From: Cladophialophora immunda
Taxonomy: Eukaryota; Ascomycota; Eurotiomycetes; Chaetothyriales; Herpotrichiellaceae
DNA: 64,000 bases
NCBI RefSeq assembly: GCF_000835495.1
Contig: NW_015622547.1
Location: forward strand, 3,844,001 to 3,908,000
Reading direction: 5' to 3'
The position numbers and the translations under genes are program-made. Under the pieces are notes generated by a model, which worked only from the letters and a program-made list of their open reading frames with translations, ran no database searches and was not told the origin of the DNA. Each line of letters begins with the position of its first letter. Positions within the stretch are counted from its first letter, which is position 1. Positions 11,248-20,260 of this stretch are shown here, one piece after another.

Positions 11248-12289
11248 GCCGTCACACCCCTTCTGGCCCAAAATCCGGACTCAAGCGTATGGACTTTTGC
11301 CTTCCCTTCGTTACTGAAAGGTTCGCACCCAACGCGTCCGCCGGAGAAAAAGTTCACGATCCGCCAGCGGAGCGGAATTGATGCCGAGACTTTGAACTCT
11401 GTGGAGTCCCACTGGCCTGGACGAATAGAAGGGCGGGATTCCCACAGACCCCAAAACTTTAACGTCTCCGCGATTTTCCATCTGCCTTCGTTCTTAGGGA
11501 AACTTAAAACGACATACTCCAAATTGACTGCTCGTAGATCAGACTCGGGGGTACTGTCGAAGACCCCATGAAAACCGCAACAATGGTGACATGATCCCCT
11601 GTCCTTCTGCGAAAGGAGAACTGCCGCGGTGGATCGCCCGGCACTCCACAGCCATGCAAGGAGATCCTTCTGGAGAACGCAGGTACAACCATCTCCAAAC
11701 GTCCCCAAGGCCATTTCCAGACGCCATCAATCCTATATTGTGGGGGTGAGATATACCCCCGCGGCCGAGGCTATGACCCCCCATGCCTGAGACCTAGCAA
11801 TATTCCCGCTGCGGTCCCCAGTGTGGCAGTCGAAAGTATGATAGCCAGCAAGAGGAGAGGAGCAGCATCCAACCCCACGGAACGCAATTCTGATTGGGGC
11901 GGAGGCGGGGAAACGACACCGAAGCTCGTCACCCCCTTCCTCGTCAGCGGTGTACTTGGATGGATGGATGGATGGAGAGAGATCGCTTCGGGGTAACAAT
12001 GCCCGATCCTACGCGTATCTCAACCTTGACGATTGGATTGACGCAGTGAGAAAGGCTCTCTGTCTCGGCAAGTATGCGAGGCAAGGACCGCAGAGCACGT
12101 TATTGCCATGGAACAGGTTTCGTTAGTGACAACGTGGTAGCCAGGGCTCCTGTGGCCTCCTCGAATCAGTACCTGAACTATTCCACATTGCGTGGTGATG
12201 GCACATCGAGCTTAATTGGACCACCAGCGACGCCACAAGTGCCATGGTCTACATCAAAATACCATACAACCCGAATCGTCGCCACTTTA
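11248..12289. other. Intergenic region between MTG2 promoter and the hydrolase 3' end
   Basis: This region has about 1 kb without a convincing gene. Three overlapping minus-strand frames of 80-156 codons (11244-11999) share no family resemblance. A short GATG run occurs at about 11956-11973. The MTG2 promoter should lie in the first few hundred bases. Confidence 0.5.
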
Positions 12290-13201
12290 TTACAGGTGGT
12301 TGGGGAAGAAAAGGCCCGAATTCTTCTCCTGCCACTCTCCATCGTGCGCCAGGACGATCTCCACCGGGATGCCGTTTAGCCCGTCCCTTCGAAGCACGCG
12401 CATCATGTTCAGCGTCTTGTATGCCGCGTCTAGGTCTTTATGGATTGTGGCTGTCCGCCCCTTGTCATCCTTCCAGGCCCCAAAATCCGTCTCGCCATTG
12501 AAGATTCGCATGTGATGGCAAGCATCCGCCGCCAGATAAACCCATTTGTCAACAGCCACTCGGATCAAGACATTCAAATGCCCTGGCAAATGGCCTGGAC
12601 TATCCACGACATAAATGGTACCATCGTTGAACATGTCAATGACATTTTGGATCGGAGACATGGGTTGCCAATACCATCCGTGAGCCTCGTCAAACACCCC
12701 ACTAGCCTTGGAGCTCGGTGTTGCTGGCAACTCGATCGTGCGATCGGCAGGCAATAAGTCGGGCTCAAAGAACGGGTTTGCCAAGTCTGGTCCCATTTCA
12801 TTCCTGAGGAGCTTGCCCGTATTGTGGCCGGCAATGAAAGTCGCAGAGGTGAAATCGGACGGAGTGCCCACGTGGTCCCAGTGCACGTGGCTCATGATCA
12901 CATAGTCGATCTGTGAGGCCTCGACGTTTCCGAGCGCCAGCGCTGACTTCACATCGTCTTGGCTGCTTAAAGGGTGCCTCGTTTCGAGGTGCTTCTGCAG
13001 GCCAGGGTGATATTTGGTCAAGTCTTTCCGGATGCTCAAATCAAAGACAACTTTTGACTTTGACGCGGGGTGCTGGATCAAGAAGGCCATCGACGGCATG
13101 GTCAGTTTCTCCCCTGGTTTCGCATCCGCTAGGAATTTCGATGCTGGAGGCGACAGATACCCGCAGCGAAGCGGCGACACTGTTGGATAGGAGATTGTCA
13201 T
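12290..13201 (-). CDS. Metallo-beta-lactamase-fold hydrolase, lactonase-like
   Basis: This is a single exon of 303 residues. The start MTISYPTVS at 13201 was chosen because the 30 upstream codons are polar and lack family resemblance. The metal-binding signature HVHWDHVG (H-x-H-x-D-H) sits near residue 120, with further ligand-type residues in DSPGHLPGHLN and LAADACHH. Length and pattern fit the AHL-lactonase-like branch, whose members hydrolyse lactones or thioesters with two zinc ions; the real substrate is unknown. There is no signal peptide, so it is probably cytosolic. It is the last of three genes on the same strand after the two leucine-pathway-like enzymes. In that setting a lactone, thioester or anhydride hydrolase acting on the cluster intermediate is a reasonable inference, not a demonstration. 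Confidence 0.82.
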   Translation of the reverse strand: MTISYPTVSPLRCGYLSPPASKFLADAKPGEKLTMPSMAFLIQHPASKSKVVFDLSIRKDLTKYHPGLQKHLETRHPLSSQDDVKSALALGNVEASQIDYVIMSHVHWDHVGTPSDFTSATFIAGHNTGKLLRNEMGPDLANPFFEPDLLPADRTIELPATPSSKASGVFDEAHGWYWQPMSPIQNVIDMFNDGTIYVVDSPGHLPGHLNVLIRVAVDKWVYLAADACHHMRIFNGETDFGAWKDDKGRTATIHKDLDAAYKTLNMMRVLRRDGLNGIPVEIVLAHDGEWQEKNSGLFFPNHL

Positions 13202-13722
13202 CTTGATACGCCTCTCGATGGTGAGTTTTTGTCTGAACTCTTTGTCCTGTGTCCTCGACTTATTATCTCCCTGAGAATGGCAACCTACCATTCAGTCAGG
13301 GCATTTCTGTCTCTCGGTATGCCCTCCCGACTCACAACGATTCCCCACGGCTCCCGGCGAAAGCCCGACGCCACCGCTTTCGGGGCAGCCCAAGACTCCA
13401 GGTCGGAGCCTTCATGCTCGTGGGGGCTATTGGCGTGGGGTGTGGTCTCCGCTCTCCGCTGTATGCAATATTCGGTTTCCTTGGGACAATGCTGGCGTGC
13501 CCCCCTTTCAAGCACATCGCGACAATCCTACGACTACGGGGAAATCAAGCCCGAAAGACCGAGCTCCAAGCCCCGAAAACAACCTCGAAAACATGGTATC
13601 AGGATTTGTATTATTGCTTTCTTGGCTCGACAAACACAGTTGGCTACACTATCCGCTGACTGGTATCAGCTGGACCCATGTAATGGGATGGTTCACAGCT
13701 TTCACTCTCCGTATACCGCAGC
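13202..13722. other. Intergenic between hydrolase and dehydratase genes
   Basis: About 520 bases hold the hydrolase promoter and the dehydratase 3' UTR. Overlapping short frames only; no motif stood out. Confidence 0.5.
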
Positions 13723-16005
13723 CTACCAGTCGAAGATGTCTTGTGCGCCAGGAAGATAAAGACCCAGACGCCTCGGAGACTGGAGCTTCCGAATGCGGCC
13801 GAATAGCCATGGAAACTTTGACTTTTGCTTGACTTCAAAATCGTAGATCTTTTCCTCGCTCAAGAGCGTGTTACTGATGTCATCCAGGCCGTTGACCAGG
13901 CAGTGCTTGGTGTATGGATCCATCTTGAATGTGGCAATCAGCTTCCCATTGGCATCCCTGATTTCCTGGTTGGGCAAATCCACTTCGACTTCACGTCCCG
14001 CCATCCCTTCAGCATGGATTTTCTGCAAGGCCTCTGCATCTTCAAGGGGAATCGCCAGCAGTCCATTCTTGCCGGAGTTATTGAAGAATATGGACGCGAA
14101 AGAAGGGGCGATGACACAGCGGAAACCGAAGTCAACCAGCGCCCAGACAGCATGCTCCCTCGAGGAACCGCAACCAAAGTTCTCTCCAGTGCACACTAGA
14201 ATCTTGGATTTCCGATAGGGATCTTGGTTGAGGACAAATTCAGGAATTTCCTCGTGTGTCGTGCTGTCGTATCGAAGTTCCTGAAACAGATGCGGCCCTA
14301 AGCCGGTTCGCTTTGTGGTTTTGAGGTACTCTCCGGGGATCACCAGGTCGGTGCTGATGTTTTGCATGTCGAAGGGAGCAGGTACAGACCTCACCACGTC
14401 AAATTTGGGGATTCCTTCCACACTGCGCTTGGCTTGTTCCGACGGTCGTTTCGCAATTGCATCATCGCTGCCGCCAGTTGCAGAAGGAGGAGCGCTGGGC
14501 GTCACCTCAATTGGCCCATAGCTTCTGACCTTGTCGCCATTGAGCGTCAACTGGGTTACCTGCAGCGATCCGTTCTGCGAGGTCAAGAATTCCCTTACGT
14601 CGGTAAAATGGCCTTTGATAGCGGCAGCCGCTGCCATGGCTGGGGACAGGAGATGAGTTCGGCCACCAGGACCTTGTCTTCCTTCGAAATTCCTGTTCGT
14701 TGTCGAGGCACATCGCTCTCCAGGAGCGAGGACATCGGGATTCATGGCCAGGCACATAGAACAGCCGGCCTCCCGCCAGTCAAATCCGGCGGCTTTCAGA
14801 ATAACGTCCAGACCCTCGTTTTCCGCTTGCTGCTTGACCAGTCCCGAGCCTGGAACGACCATGGCATAGACTGAATCTGCGACTTTTCTCCCTTTGGCTA
14901 CTCTTGCGGCAGCTCTGAGATCTTCAATCCTTGAATTCGTACAGGATCCGATAAACACACGGTCGATCTTGATGTCCGTTGCAAGCATATTCGGCTTCAA
15001 GTCCATGTACTTGAGCGATCGACGGATTGCGGCTGCTTTGAATGGTTCTTTTTGATCATAGTCCGCTGGATCCGGGATCTTCCCATTGACCGGAATGACA
15101 TCGTCTGGCGAGGTCCCCCAGGTGATCGAAGGAACAATGTCCGCGGCATTTATGTCAACAGTATAGTCCCAGTGAGCGCCCTCATCGCTGTACAGCGTTT
15201 TCCAATATGCAAGAGCCTTGTCCCAGTCTGGCCCGGAAGGAACAAGAGGTCGCCCCTTCAGGTATTCGAAGGTGACTTCATCAGGGGCCACGAGTCCGCT
15301 GCGAGCACCTCCTTCGATGCTCATATTACACAGCACCATTCTCGCCTCCATGGACAGGTTTCGAATGGTTGACCCACAGAATTCAATGACACATCCAGTT
15401 GCTCCCGCTGTCCCAATTTTACCGAGCAAATGTAAGATGATGTCTTTGGAGTAGACGCCGAGACCAAGTTCACCTTCGACACGAACGCGGAAGTTCCTAT
15501 ACTTCTTCTGAAGCACAGTCTGGGTGGCCAATACATGTTCAATATCTGATGTTCCTCCGCTGACAGCCAGAGCACCTACCGCTCCGTGGGTAGGGGTATG
15601 TGAATCTCCACAGAACAGTGTAGATCCCGGAAGAGTCAGCCCTTGCTCCGGGCCCACGACGTGGACAATCCCCTGCCGGCGATCGGGCATACCAAAGTAC
15701 TTGATGTTATTCTCCTTGACGTTCGCCTCGAGCAAGGTGATCTGAGTCCTGGCTTGTGGTTCTTGGACGAAAGAAGCCGCATCTCGGTACTGAGACCGGT
15801 CGTCTGTCGGAACATTGTGATCAACTGTCGCCAATGTCAAGTCCGTCCTCCGCACCGGGCGCTTGTTCTTTTTGAGGCCATCAAATGCTTGAGCAGTCGG
15901 GACCTCGAAAATCAGATGTGAATCCACGTACAAGAGTGGAGCTGTCTGGTCGTCAGGATTTACCAAATGCTCTTGGTAGATTTTGTCGTACAATGTGAGA
16001 GGCAT
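13723..16005 (-). CDS. 3-isopropylmalate dehydratase-like enzyme (aconitase family), probable cluster paralogue
   Basis: This is a single exon of 760 residues starting [15 protein letters not shown] at ATG 16005. It has the fused large-plus-small subunit layout of fungal Leu1. The large part carries [22 protein letters not shown], the iron-sulfur ligands [15 protein letters not shown] and [10 protein letters not shown], and [14 protein letters not shown]. The small (swivel) part has [34 protein letters not shown] and [14 protein letters not shown]. The enzyme would isomerise a 2-alkylmalate to a 3-alkylmalate by dehydration and rehydration. Several positions differ from housekeeping Leu1 as I know it, for example [11 protein letters not shown] and [11 protein letters not shown], where Leu1 usually has GLGDNRQGIVH and FGIGTSEVEHV. 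With the adjacent dehydrogenase paralogue this suggests a specialised copy, but it could be the only Leu1 in the genome. The C-terminus is slightly extended ([16 protein letters not shown]). Confidence 0.9.
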   Translation of the reverse strand: MPLTLYDKIYQEHLVNPDDQTAPLLYVDSHLIFEVPTAQAFDGLKKNKRPVRRTDLTLATVDHNVPTDDRSQYRDAASFVQEPQARTQITLLEANVKENNIKYFGMPDRRQGIVHVVGPEQGLTLPGSTLFCGDSHTPTHGAVGALAVSGGTSDIEHVLATQTVLQKKYRNFRVRVEGELGLGVYSKDIILHLLGKIGTAGATGCVIEFCGSTIRNLSMEARMVLCNMSIEGGARSGLVAPDEVTFEYLKGRPLVPSGPDWDKALAYWKTLYSDEGAHWDYTVDINAADIVPSITWGTSPDDVIPVNGKIPDPADYDQKEPFKAAAIRRSLKYMDLKPNMLATDIKIDRVFIGSCTNSRIEDLRAAARVAKGRKVADSVYAMVVPGSGLVKQQAENEGLDVILKAAGFDWREAGCSMCLAMNPDVLAPGERCASTTNRNFEGRQGPGGRTHLLSPAMAAAAAIKGHFTDVREFLTSQNGSLQVTQLTLNGDKVRSYGPIEVTPSAPPSATGGSDDAIAKRPSEQAKRSVEGIPKFDVVRSVPAPFDMQNISTDLVIPGEYLKTTKRTGLGPHLFQELRYDSTTHEEIPEFVLNQDPYRKSKILVCTGENFGCGSSREHAVWALVDFGFRCVIAPSFASIFFNNSGKNGLLAIPLEDAEALQKIHAEGMAGREVEVDLPNQEIRDANGKLIATFKMDPYTKHCLVNGLDDISNTLLSEEKIYDFEVKQKSKFPWLFGRIRKLQSPRRLGLYLPGAQDIFDW

Positions 16006-16358
16006 GTTGATTTGGCTTGGCTTGGCTTCACTTCTCAAAGCTGGTCGTGTGCTTCAGAGACAGTCCTTGATCAAATCTGGGCCACCGACAGAGGTATGTA
16101 TCATTCAGTTCACGTGTCCGGGGAATGGCCGGTACCGTGGGGGATGTTCACCGAGGAGCTGATACCGCCGATCATGGGGTTTTCAGATGCCTGCAACGAC
16201 CAGCTCCGATCGACTTGCCATTAAACACACGTTTCATTACCCCCAAAGCTCCACGTGGCTTGCGAGAGAGATATTGTGCGGCGTATTCAAAATCCGTGGG
16301 GGTCAAGATACATCAGATTCGACTCATGGCCCACTATCTATCTATTGAGAAGACGCCC
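16006..16358 (-). promoter_or_regulatory. Promoter region of the dehydratase gene
   Basis: These 353 bases separate the dehydrogenase stop from the dehydratase start, both on the minus strand. A CACGTG core occurs at 16111-16116, CCGG at 16118-16121, and a near-palindromic CCGGTACCGT at 16129-16138. Confidence 0.6.
16129..16138. promoter_or_regulatory. Leu3/LeuB-type binding site candidate
   Basis: CCGGTACCGT matches nine of ten positions of the everted CCGG-CCGG site bound by Leu3 in yeast and LeuB in aspergilli. It lies about 125 bases upstream of the dehydratase ATG, a typical distance. Leu3-type factors respond to alpha-isopropylmalate. Confidence 0.5.
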
Positions 16359-17525
16359 CTACAGCCTAGCGCTTTCAGAGATGGCATTTGTATCCGCTTT
16401 ATCCAGAATCTGCATGAGAGCAGTCACCACGGCATCCCCCATCTCCGTCGTCGAAGCACTTCCTCCGATGTCGCCGGTCCTGACCTCGAGACCGCCGGAG
16501 GCTTTGTCATCCAGTGCAATGCTCACAGCCTCGTCAATGGCATTTGCCAAGAAGTCCAAGTCACAACTATAGCGCAACATCATGGCGGCGCTTTGAATGG
16601 TTGCAATCGGGTTGGCTTTGTTGGGTGGCAAATCTGGAGCAGAGCCGTGACTGGGCTCGTACATGCCTGTAGAGAGTGGTTCACCTGGAATGCCAGACAG
16701 ACAGGCAGAAGGGCTGAAACCAAGTGATCCGGCAACAGCGGCTGCTTCGTCGGAGAACAAGTCCCCGAAGATGTTGTCGCACATGACAATGCCGTTCAGC
16801 GATCGGGGGTTCTTGACCATGATCAGGGCCAGTGAGTCGGACAGTTGGTGGTGCAGAGGAATGTCTGCGAATTCCCGGTCGTGTATCGTTGTCACCGCTT
16901 CACGCCACAAGCGACAGACGGCCAGAACGTTGGCCTTGTCGACGGAAGTGATCTTGCTGGGACTCTTGGGACTTCCGTGTTTGCGGGCCAGATAAGCAGC
17001 CATTCGAGAGATTCGCTCAATCTCCCATCGGTGGTAGCCCCAGACATCGTGGGCGTAGTCGAGCTCCTCTTTCTTTTCGCCAAAATACACGCCCCCGAGG
17101 TTTTCTCGAAGAACAATGAAGTCGGTTCCTTTGACCAGGGACTCTTTCAGAGGCGAGCACTTGGCAACCCCAGGAGAAGGGATTTTGCATGGCCGAATAT
17201 TGGCCCAGCAATTCAGTGCCTTTCTCAAGTCTAGCACCGAAGTCTCTGGCCGCAACGCGCCAGTCATGCCCCATTTGGGACCACCAACCGCGCCAAAGAG
17301 CACAGCAACGGAGTTCTTTGCCTTTTCGATGACTTGGGGTGTCAGAGGGATGCCGTGGACATCGATAGACTGGCCACCCAACAAATCAAAGTCAAGATCA
17401 AACTTGATGTTTTGATTAACCACCGAGGGATGGGCTTCGACCGCACGAAGCACTTTGACAGCCTCGCGGATGACCTCAGCGCCGATATGGTCCCCGGGGA
17501 GCACAAGAATCTTGAACGAAGGCAT
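16359..17525 (-). CDS. 3-isopropylmalate dehydrogenase-like enzyme, probable cluster paralogue
   Basis: This is a single exon of 388 residues from ATG 17525, slightly longer than typical fungal Leu2 proteins (about 365). It keeps the beta-decarboxylating dehydrogenase features: LLGGQSIDVHG, VLFGAVGGPKWG, the loop GGVYFGEKKEE, SVDKANVLAVCRLWRE, the metal-site region DNIFGDLFSDEAAAVAGSLGF, YEPSHGSAPDL and GDIGGSASTTEMGDAV. It should oxidise and decarboxylate a 3-alkylmalate to a 2-oxoacid with NAD. It differs from housekeeping Leu2 in the N-terminal LPGDHIGAEV (usually GGDHCGPEV) and in RENLGGVYFG (usually RELTGGIYFG), close to the substrate pocket. There is also an insertion near SSGGLEVRTG-like residues. 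It sits upstream of the dehydratase on the same strand and divergent from the permease. A changed alkyl substrate is inferred. Confidence 0.9.
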   Translation of the reverse strand: MPSFKILVLPGDHIGAEVIREAVKVLRAVEAHPSVVNQNIKFDLDFDLLGGQSIDVHGIPLTPQVIEKAKNSVAVLFGAVGGPKWGMTGALRPETSVLDLRKALNCWANIRPCKIPSPGVAKCSPLKESLVKGTDFIVLRENLGGVYFGEKKEELDYAHDVWGYHRWEIERISRMAAYLARKHGSPKSPSKITSVDKANVLAVCRLWREAVTTIHDREFADIPLHHQLSDSLALIMVKNPRSLNGIVMCDNIFGDLFSDEAAAVAGSLGFSPSACLSGIPGEPLSTGMYEPSHGSAPDLPPNKANPIATIQSAAMMLRYSCDLDFLANAIDEAVSIALDDKASGGLEVRTGDIGGSASTTEMGDAVVTALMQILDKADTNAISESARL

Positions 17526-18101
17526 TTTGGGTCAAGCTGGATTGGAAAGGAGATTGTGAGTTGCCAAAATATCACAGTCTTTGTCAATTGGGGAACCGGC
17601 GTATCGTTCTTTAAAAAGGCTATGGTACGGCGACTGACCCCGACGTGCAGCGACGATATCGCTCGACAATCCCCCACGCAAGGATTGAATTTGCCCAGCC
17701 GGCCATTCCCCGTCCGTCCGTCTGTTCCAACAGAACAAGTCCAAACCAGCTCGATTCCATAACCCCGATTTTCTGCGGCAGTTGGAGGACGAAGGACCCT
17801 TGCAGGGACTTTGCCCATCCGGAGAGTGGCCGAAGAAGCTTTCCCCGGATTTGAACGCCACGAGATCCACAGAGAGTCCAGTGGGGGTTGTGATTCTCTC
17901 TGACATTGGAATAGATTTTCCCCACGGGTCAGGCCATGATGCTACTGCCGATATCCAAGGGGCTTGGATGAGGGACGGTGCTTTCAGAGCCTCCCTAGGG
18001 CCTACATAAAGCGGTTGGACGAGTCGCCGTGTCCCAGGCCAGTCTCACACTCCTCTCCTTCTGGCTCTACCACTCCCTCTGATCAAGCAAGCTCTTCAAC
18101 C
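17526..18101. promoter_or_regulatory. Bidirectional promoter between the dehydrogenase and permease genes
   Basis: 576 bases separate two genes transcribed in opposite directions. Several CCGG words occur (for example 17592, 17699, 17818, 17843), but none forms a clean Leu3-type site. The last 60 bases before ATG 18102 are pyrimidine-rich. Confidence 0.55.
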
Positions 18102-19616
18102 ATGGCTGCCGAAAAAGACACCGTCGTCCAAGCCAAGACCGACATCACTCATGTCGAAGGCCAGGACATCATCTCCTCCCCCGAGAACGAGCAGAAGATT
18201 GAGGCCGTCGGCAGGCTCGAGGCTCTCGCCTTCAACTATACAAAGGCGGAAGAAAAACGCATGCTCTTGAAAATCGACGTCATTGTCCTAGGCTATGTAT
18301 CCGGCGCATACCTGCTGGCCTACATGGATCGTGGCAACATTGGAAATGCAAACACCGCTGGCATGTCCAAAGACCTGGGTCTCAGCGACAGTCAATACCA
18401 GTGGCTTCTGACTGCCTTGTACTTGGGTTATATTCTCTTCGACTGGCAGACTGTTTTCTACAAGATCTTCCCGGCCCGATACTACGTTCCGACTGTCATC
18501 ATTATCTGGGGTACCATTGCTGGATGCTGCGGTGCTGCTCAAAACTTTGCGGGTATGCTGGTCTTACGACTTCTGCTGGGCATCTTCGAATCTTCCTACA
18601 GCCCTGGCCTGGCCTACTTCTTCTCCTTTTTCTACTACCGCAAGGAGATGGGTCGGAGACTGGGCTGGTACGTGTCCATTGCTCCTCTGGGCGCCTCTTT
18701 TGCCGGAGCATTCGCCTACTTTGTGACAAAACATCACCATGCCATTGCTGGTTGGCGGGCCTTGTTCCTTGTGGAAGGTCTACCTGCTGTTGCAGTGGGC
18801 TTCTTCGGCTACTACTGGCTTCCCAGCAATCCTCAAGACTGCCAGTTCCTGAGCGAGAAGGAAAAGAAAATCGCCCGGGCTCGCATGGTTCGAATGGTTG
18901 GCAATGTCGAGCGCGACCGGAAGATCAACGTCAAGAACTTTTTCAAATCGTTGCTCGACCTCAAGAACTGGCTGCCGACGCTCATGTACTTCTCCTGCAA
19001 TGTCAGCTACGCCTCTCTGCCCATTTACACACCCACCATCCTCCAGGGCATGGGCTTCACCGCTCTTCACGCTCAAGGTCTCTCAGCACCACCTTACCTC
19101 TTTGCGTGTCTCGTTGTGCTCGCAATCGGCCATCTCTCCGACCACTTCCAACGCCGAGGCATCTTCCTGTCCATGTGCAGCGGCACGGCAGCCGTGGGCT
19201 ATCTCATCTTGTGTCTGGTCGAGGTGGTCGGGGTCAAGTACTTTGCCCTCTACCTCGTCGCGGGCGGGCTCTACCCGTGCATCGGCCTTGTGCTCTCGTG
19301 GGTCGCCAACAACAACGGCAGCGACAGCAAGCGCGGCGCGGGCTTCATCCTCATGAACTTTGTGGGCCAGTGCGGCCCGCTCGTGGGCACCCACATCTTC
19401 CCCGCGAGCGAGGCGCCTCATTACAAGAAGGGCTTCTGGATCAGCTTTGGGTTTTGCACGTTTGCCTCGACCTTGGCCATCGTCCAGGTGTTTTGGCTGA
19501 AGCACCTGAACAAGAAGCTGGACGAGAAGTACGGCCCCGTCCGCGAGATTGTCAACACGGAGGATGAGATCGGCGCCGAGACCGACTCCAGCGAGAACTT
19601 CAGGTACATCTTGTAA
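18102..19616 (+). CDS. MFS permease of the anion:cation symporter (Dal5/Tna1-like) family
   Basis: This is a single exon of 504 residues. ATG 18102 starts MAAEKDTVVQAK; 46 codons upstream are also open but give an odd Ser/Pro leader. About 12 hydrophobic segments are visible, split by a central charged loop (NPQDCQFLSEKEKKIARARMV). Family marks include YMDRGNIGNANTAGM after helix 1, LGIFESSYSPGLAYFFSFFYYRKEMGRR, GWRALFLVEGLPAV, and SWVANNNGSDSKRGAGFILMN in the second half. Members import organic anions such as allantoate, nicotinate, biotin precursors and carboxylates with protons, at the plasma membrane. Sharing a 576-base promoter region with the dehydrogenase gene suggests co-regulation and a carboxylate substrate related to the cluster. 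Direction of transport cannot be read from sequence. Confidence 0.88.
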   Translation: MAAEKDTVVQAKTDITHVEGQDIISSPENEQKIEAVGRLEALAFNYTKAEEKRMLLKIDVIVLGYVSGAYLLAYMDRGNIGNANTAGMSKDLGLSDSQYQWLLTALYLGYILFDWQTVFYKIFPARYYVPTVIIIWGTIAGCCGAAQNFAGMLVLRLLLGIFESSYSPGLAYFFSFFYYRKEMGRRLGWYVSIAPLGASFAGAFAYFVTKHHHAIAGWRALFLVEGLPAVAVGFFGYYWLPSNPQDCQFLSEKEKKIARARMVRMVGNVERDRKINVKNFFKSLLDLKNWLPTLMYFSCNVSYASLPIYTPTILQGMGFTALHAQGLSAPPYLFACLVVLAIGHLSDHFQRRGIFLSMCSGTAAVGYLILCLVEVVGVKYFALYLVAGGLYPCIGLVLSWVANNNGSDSKRGAGFILMNFVGQCGPLVGTHIFPASEAPHYKKGFWISFGFCTFASTLAIVQVFWLKHLNKKLDEKYGPVREIVNTEDEIGAETDSSENFRYIL

Positions 19617-20260
19617 AACACTGCAGCGCCCCTGGACAGCTCACGGTTATCACTTGCTGGACACACACGAAAGCAATTTGTCTACATGACTGGCACGAGT
19701 CTTGAGAGGGAGGTCACCTCCAGAATGCTCATTAGCTTGGCTGGCTTGCTTGTTTGCTTGCTCTGCCTTGCGTCGCTCTGGTTACAAATCGAATTCAATT
19801 GTTCAAATAATACTTTCTTCTTTTCAGTTCCATCGCTTAGGATTAGAAAACGGGCTCGCTTGATCGAGAGATCAACACAGGTAGGATTTCCAAGATCGTA
19901 AGGGTACGCGTAAGACGAGTCCACCGACACTGCACATCCATCCCTGGCGAGAGCGCAGCTCGACCCCGTGCCGGCTAGAGCAGGTCAGATGGAGGAACCA
20001 TCTTCGCCACCGTAATCACTCCGTGCTCTGGGAGGCAATACTGAGGGCACGACTGAGAGATACCCCTGGAACATTGACGGTACCGCCTGCTCTCCGCCGA
20101 CTGTGCCGCTGGGTGTGGGGGGGCCTCTAGACTCGGGTGCTCCTCCCTCGCGCGTACTCTGGTCTGGCCCTGCGCAGCGATCGGTCCACCGCTCATGTGC
20201 TGCTGGTAGGTCGTATCGTGATCATCCATTTGGGGGAGGGAAGGGGGGAAAGGGGCGGCA
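19617..20260. other. Intergenic between permease and acyltransferase 3' ends
   Basis: Two genes converge here. A TTGCTTG-rich run lies around 19738-19765, and a G-rich run around 20225-20255. No gene was recognised. Confidence 0.5.

Noticed and set aside
17592..17850. CCGG words in the bidirectional promoter as Leu3 sites
   Set aside because: None has the paired everted spacing required.
18401..19567. 388-codon frame inside the permease gene
   Set aside because: Shadow frame with Cys/Arg/Leu bias; the permease frame has all family motifs.
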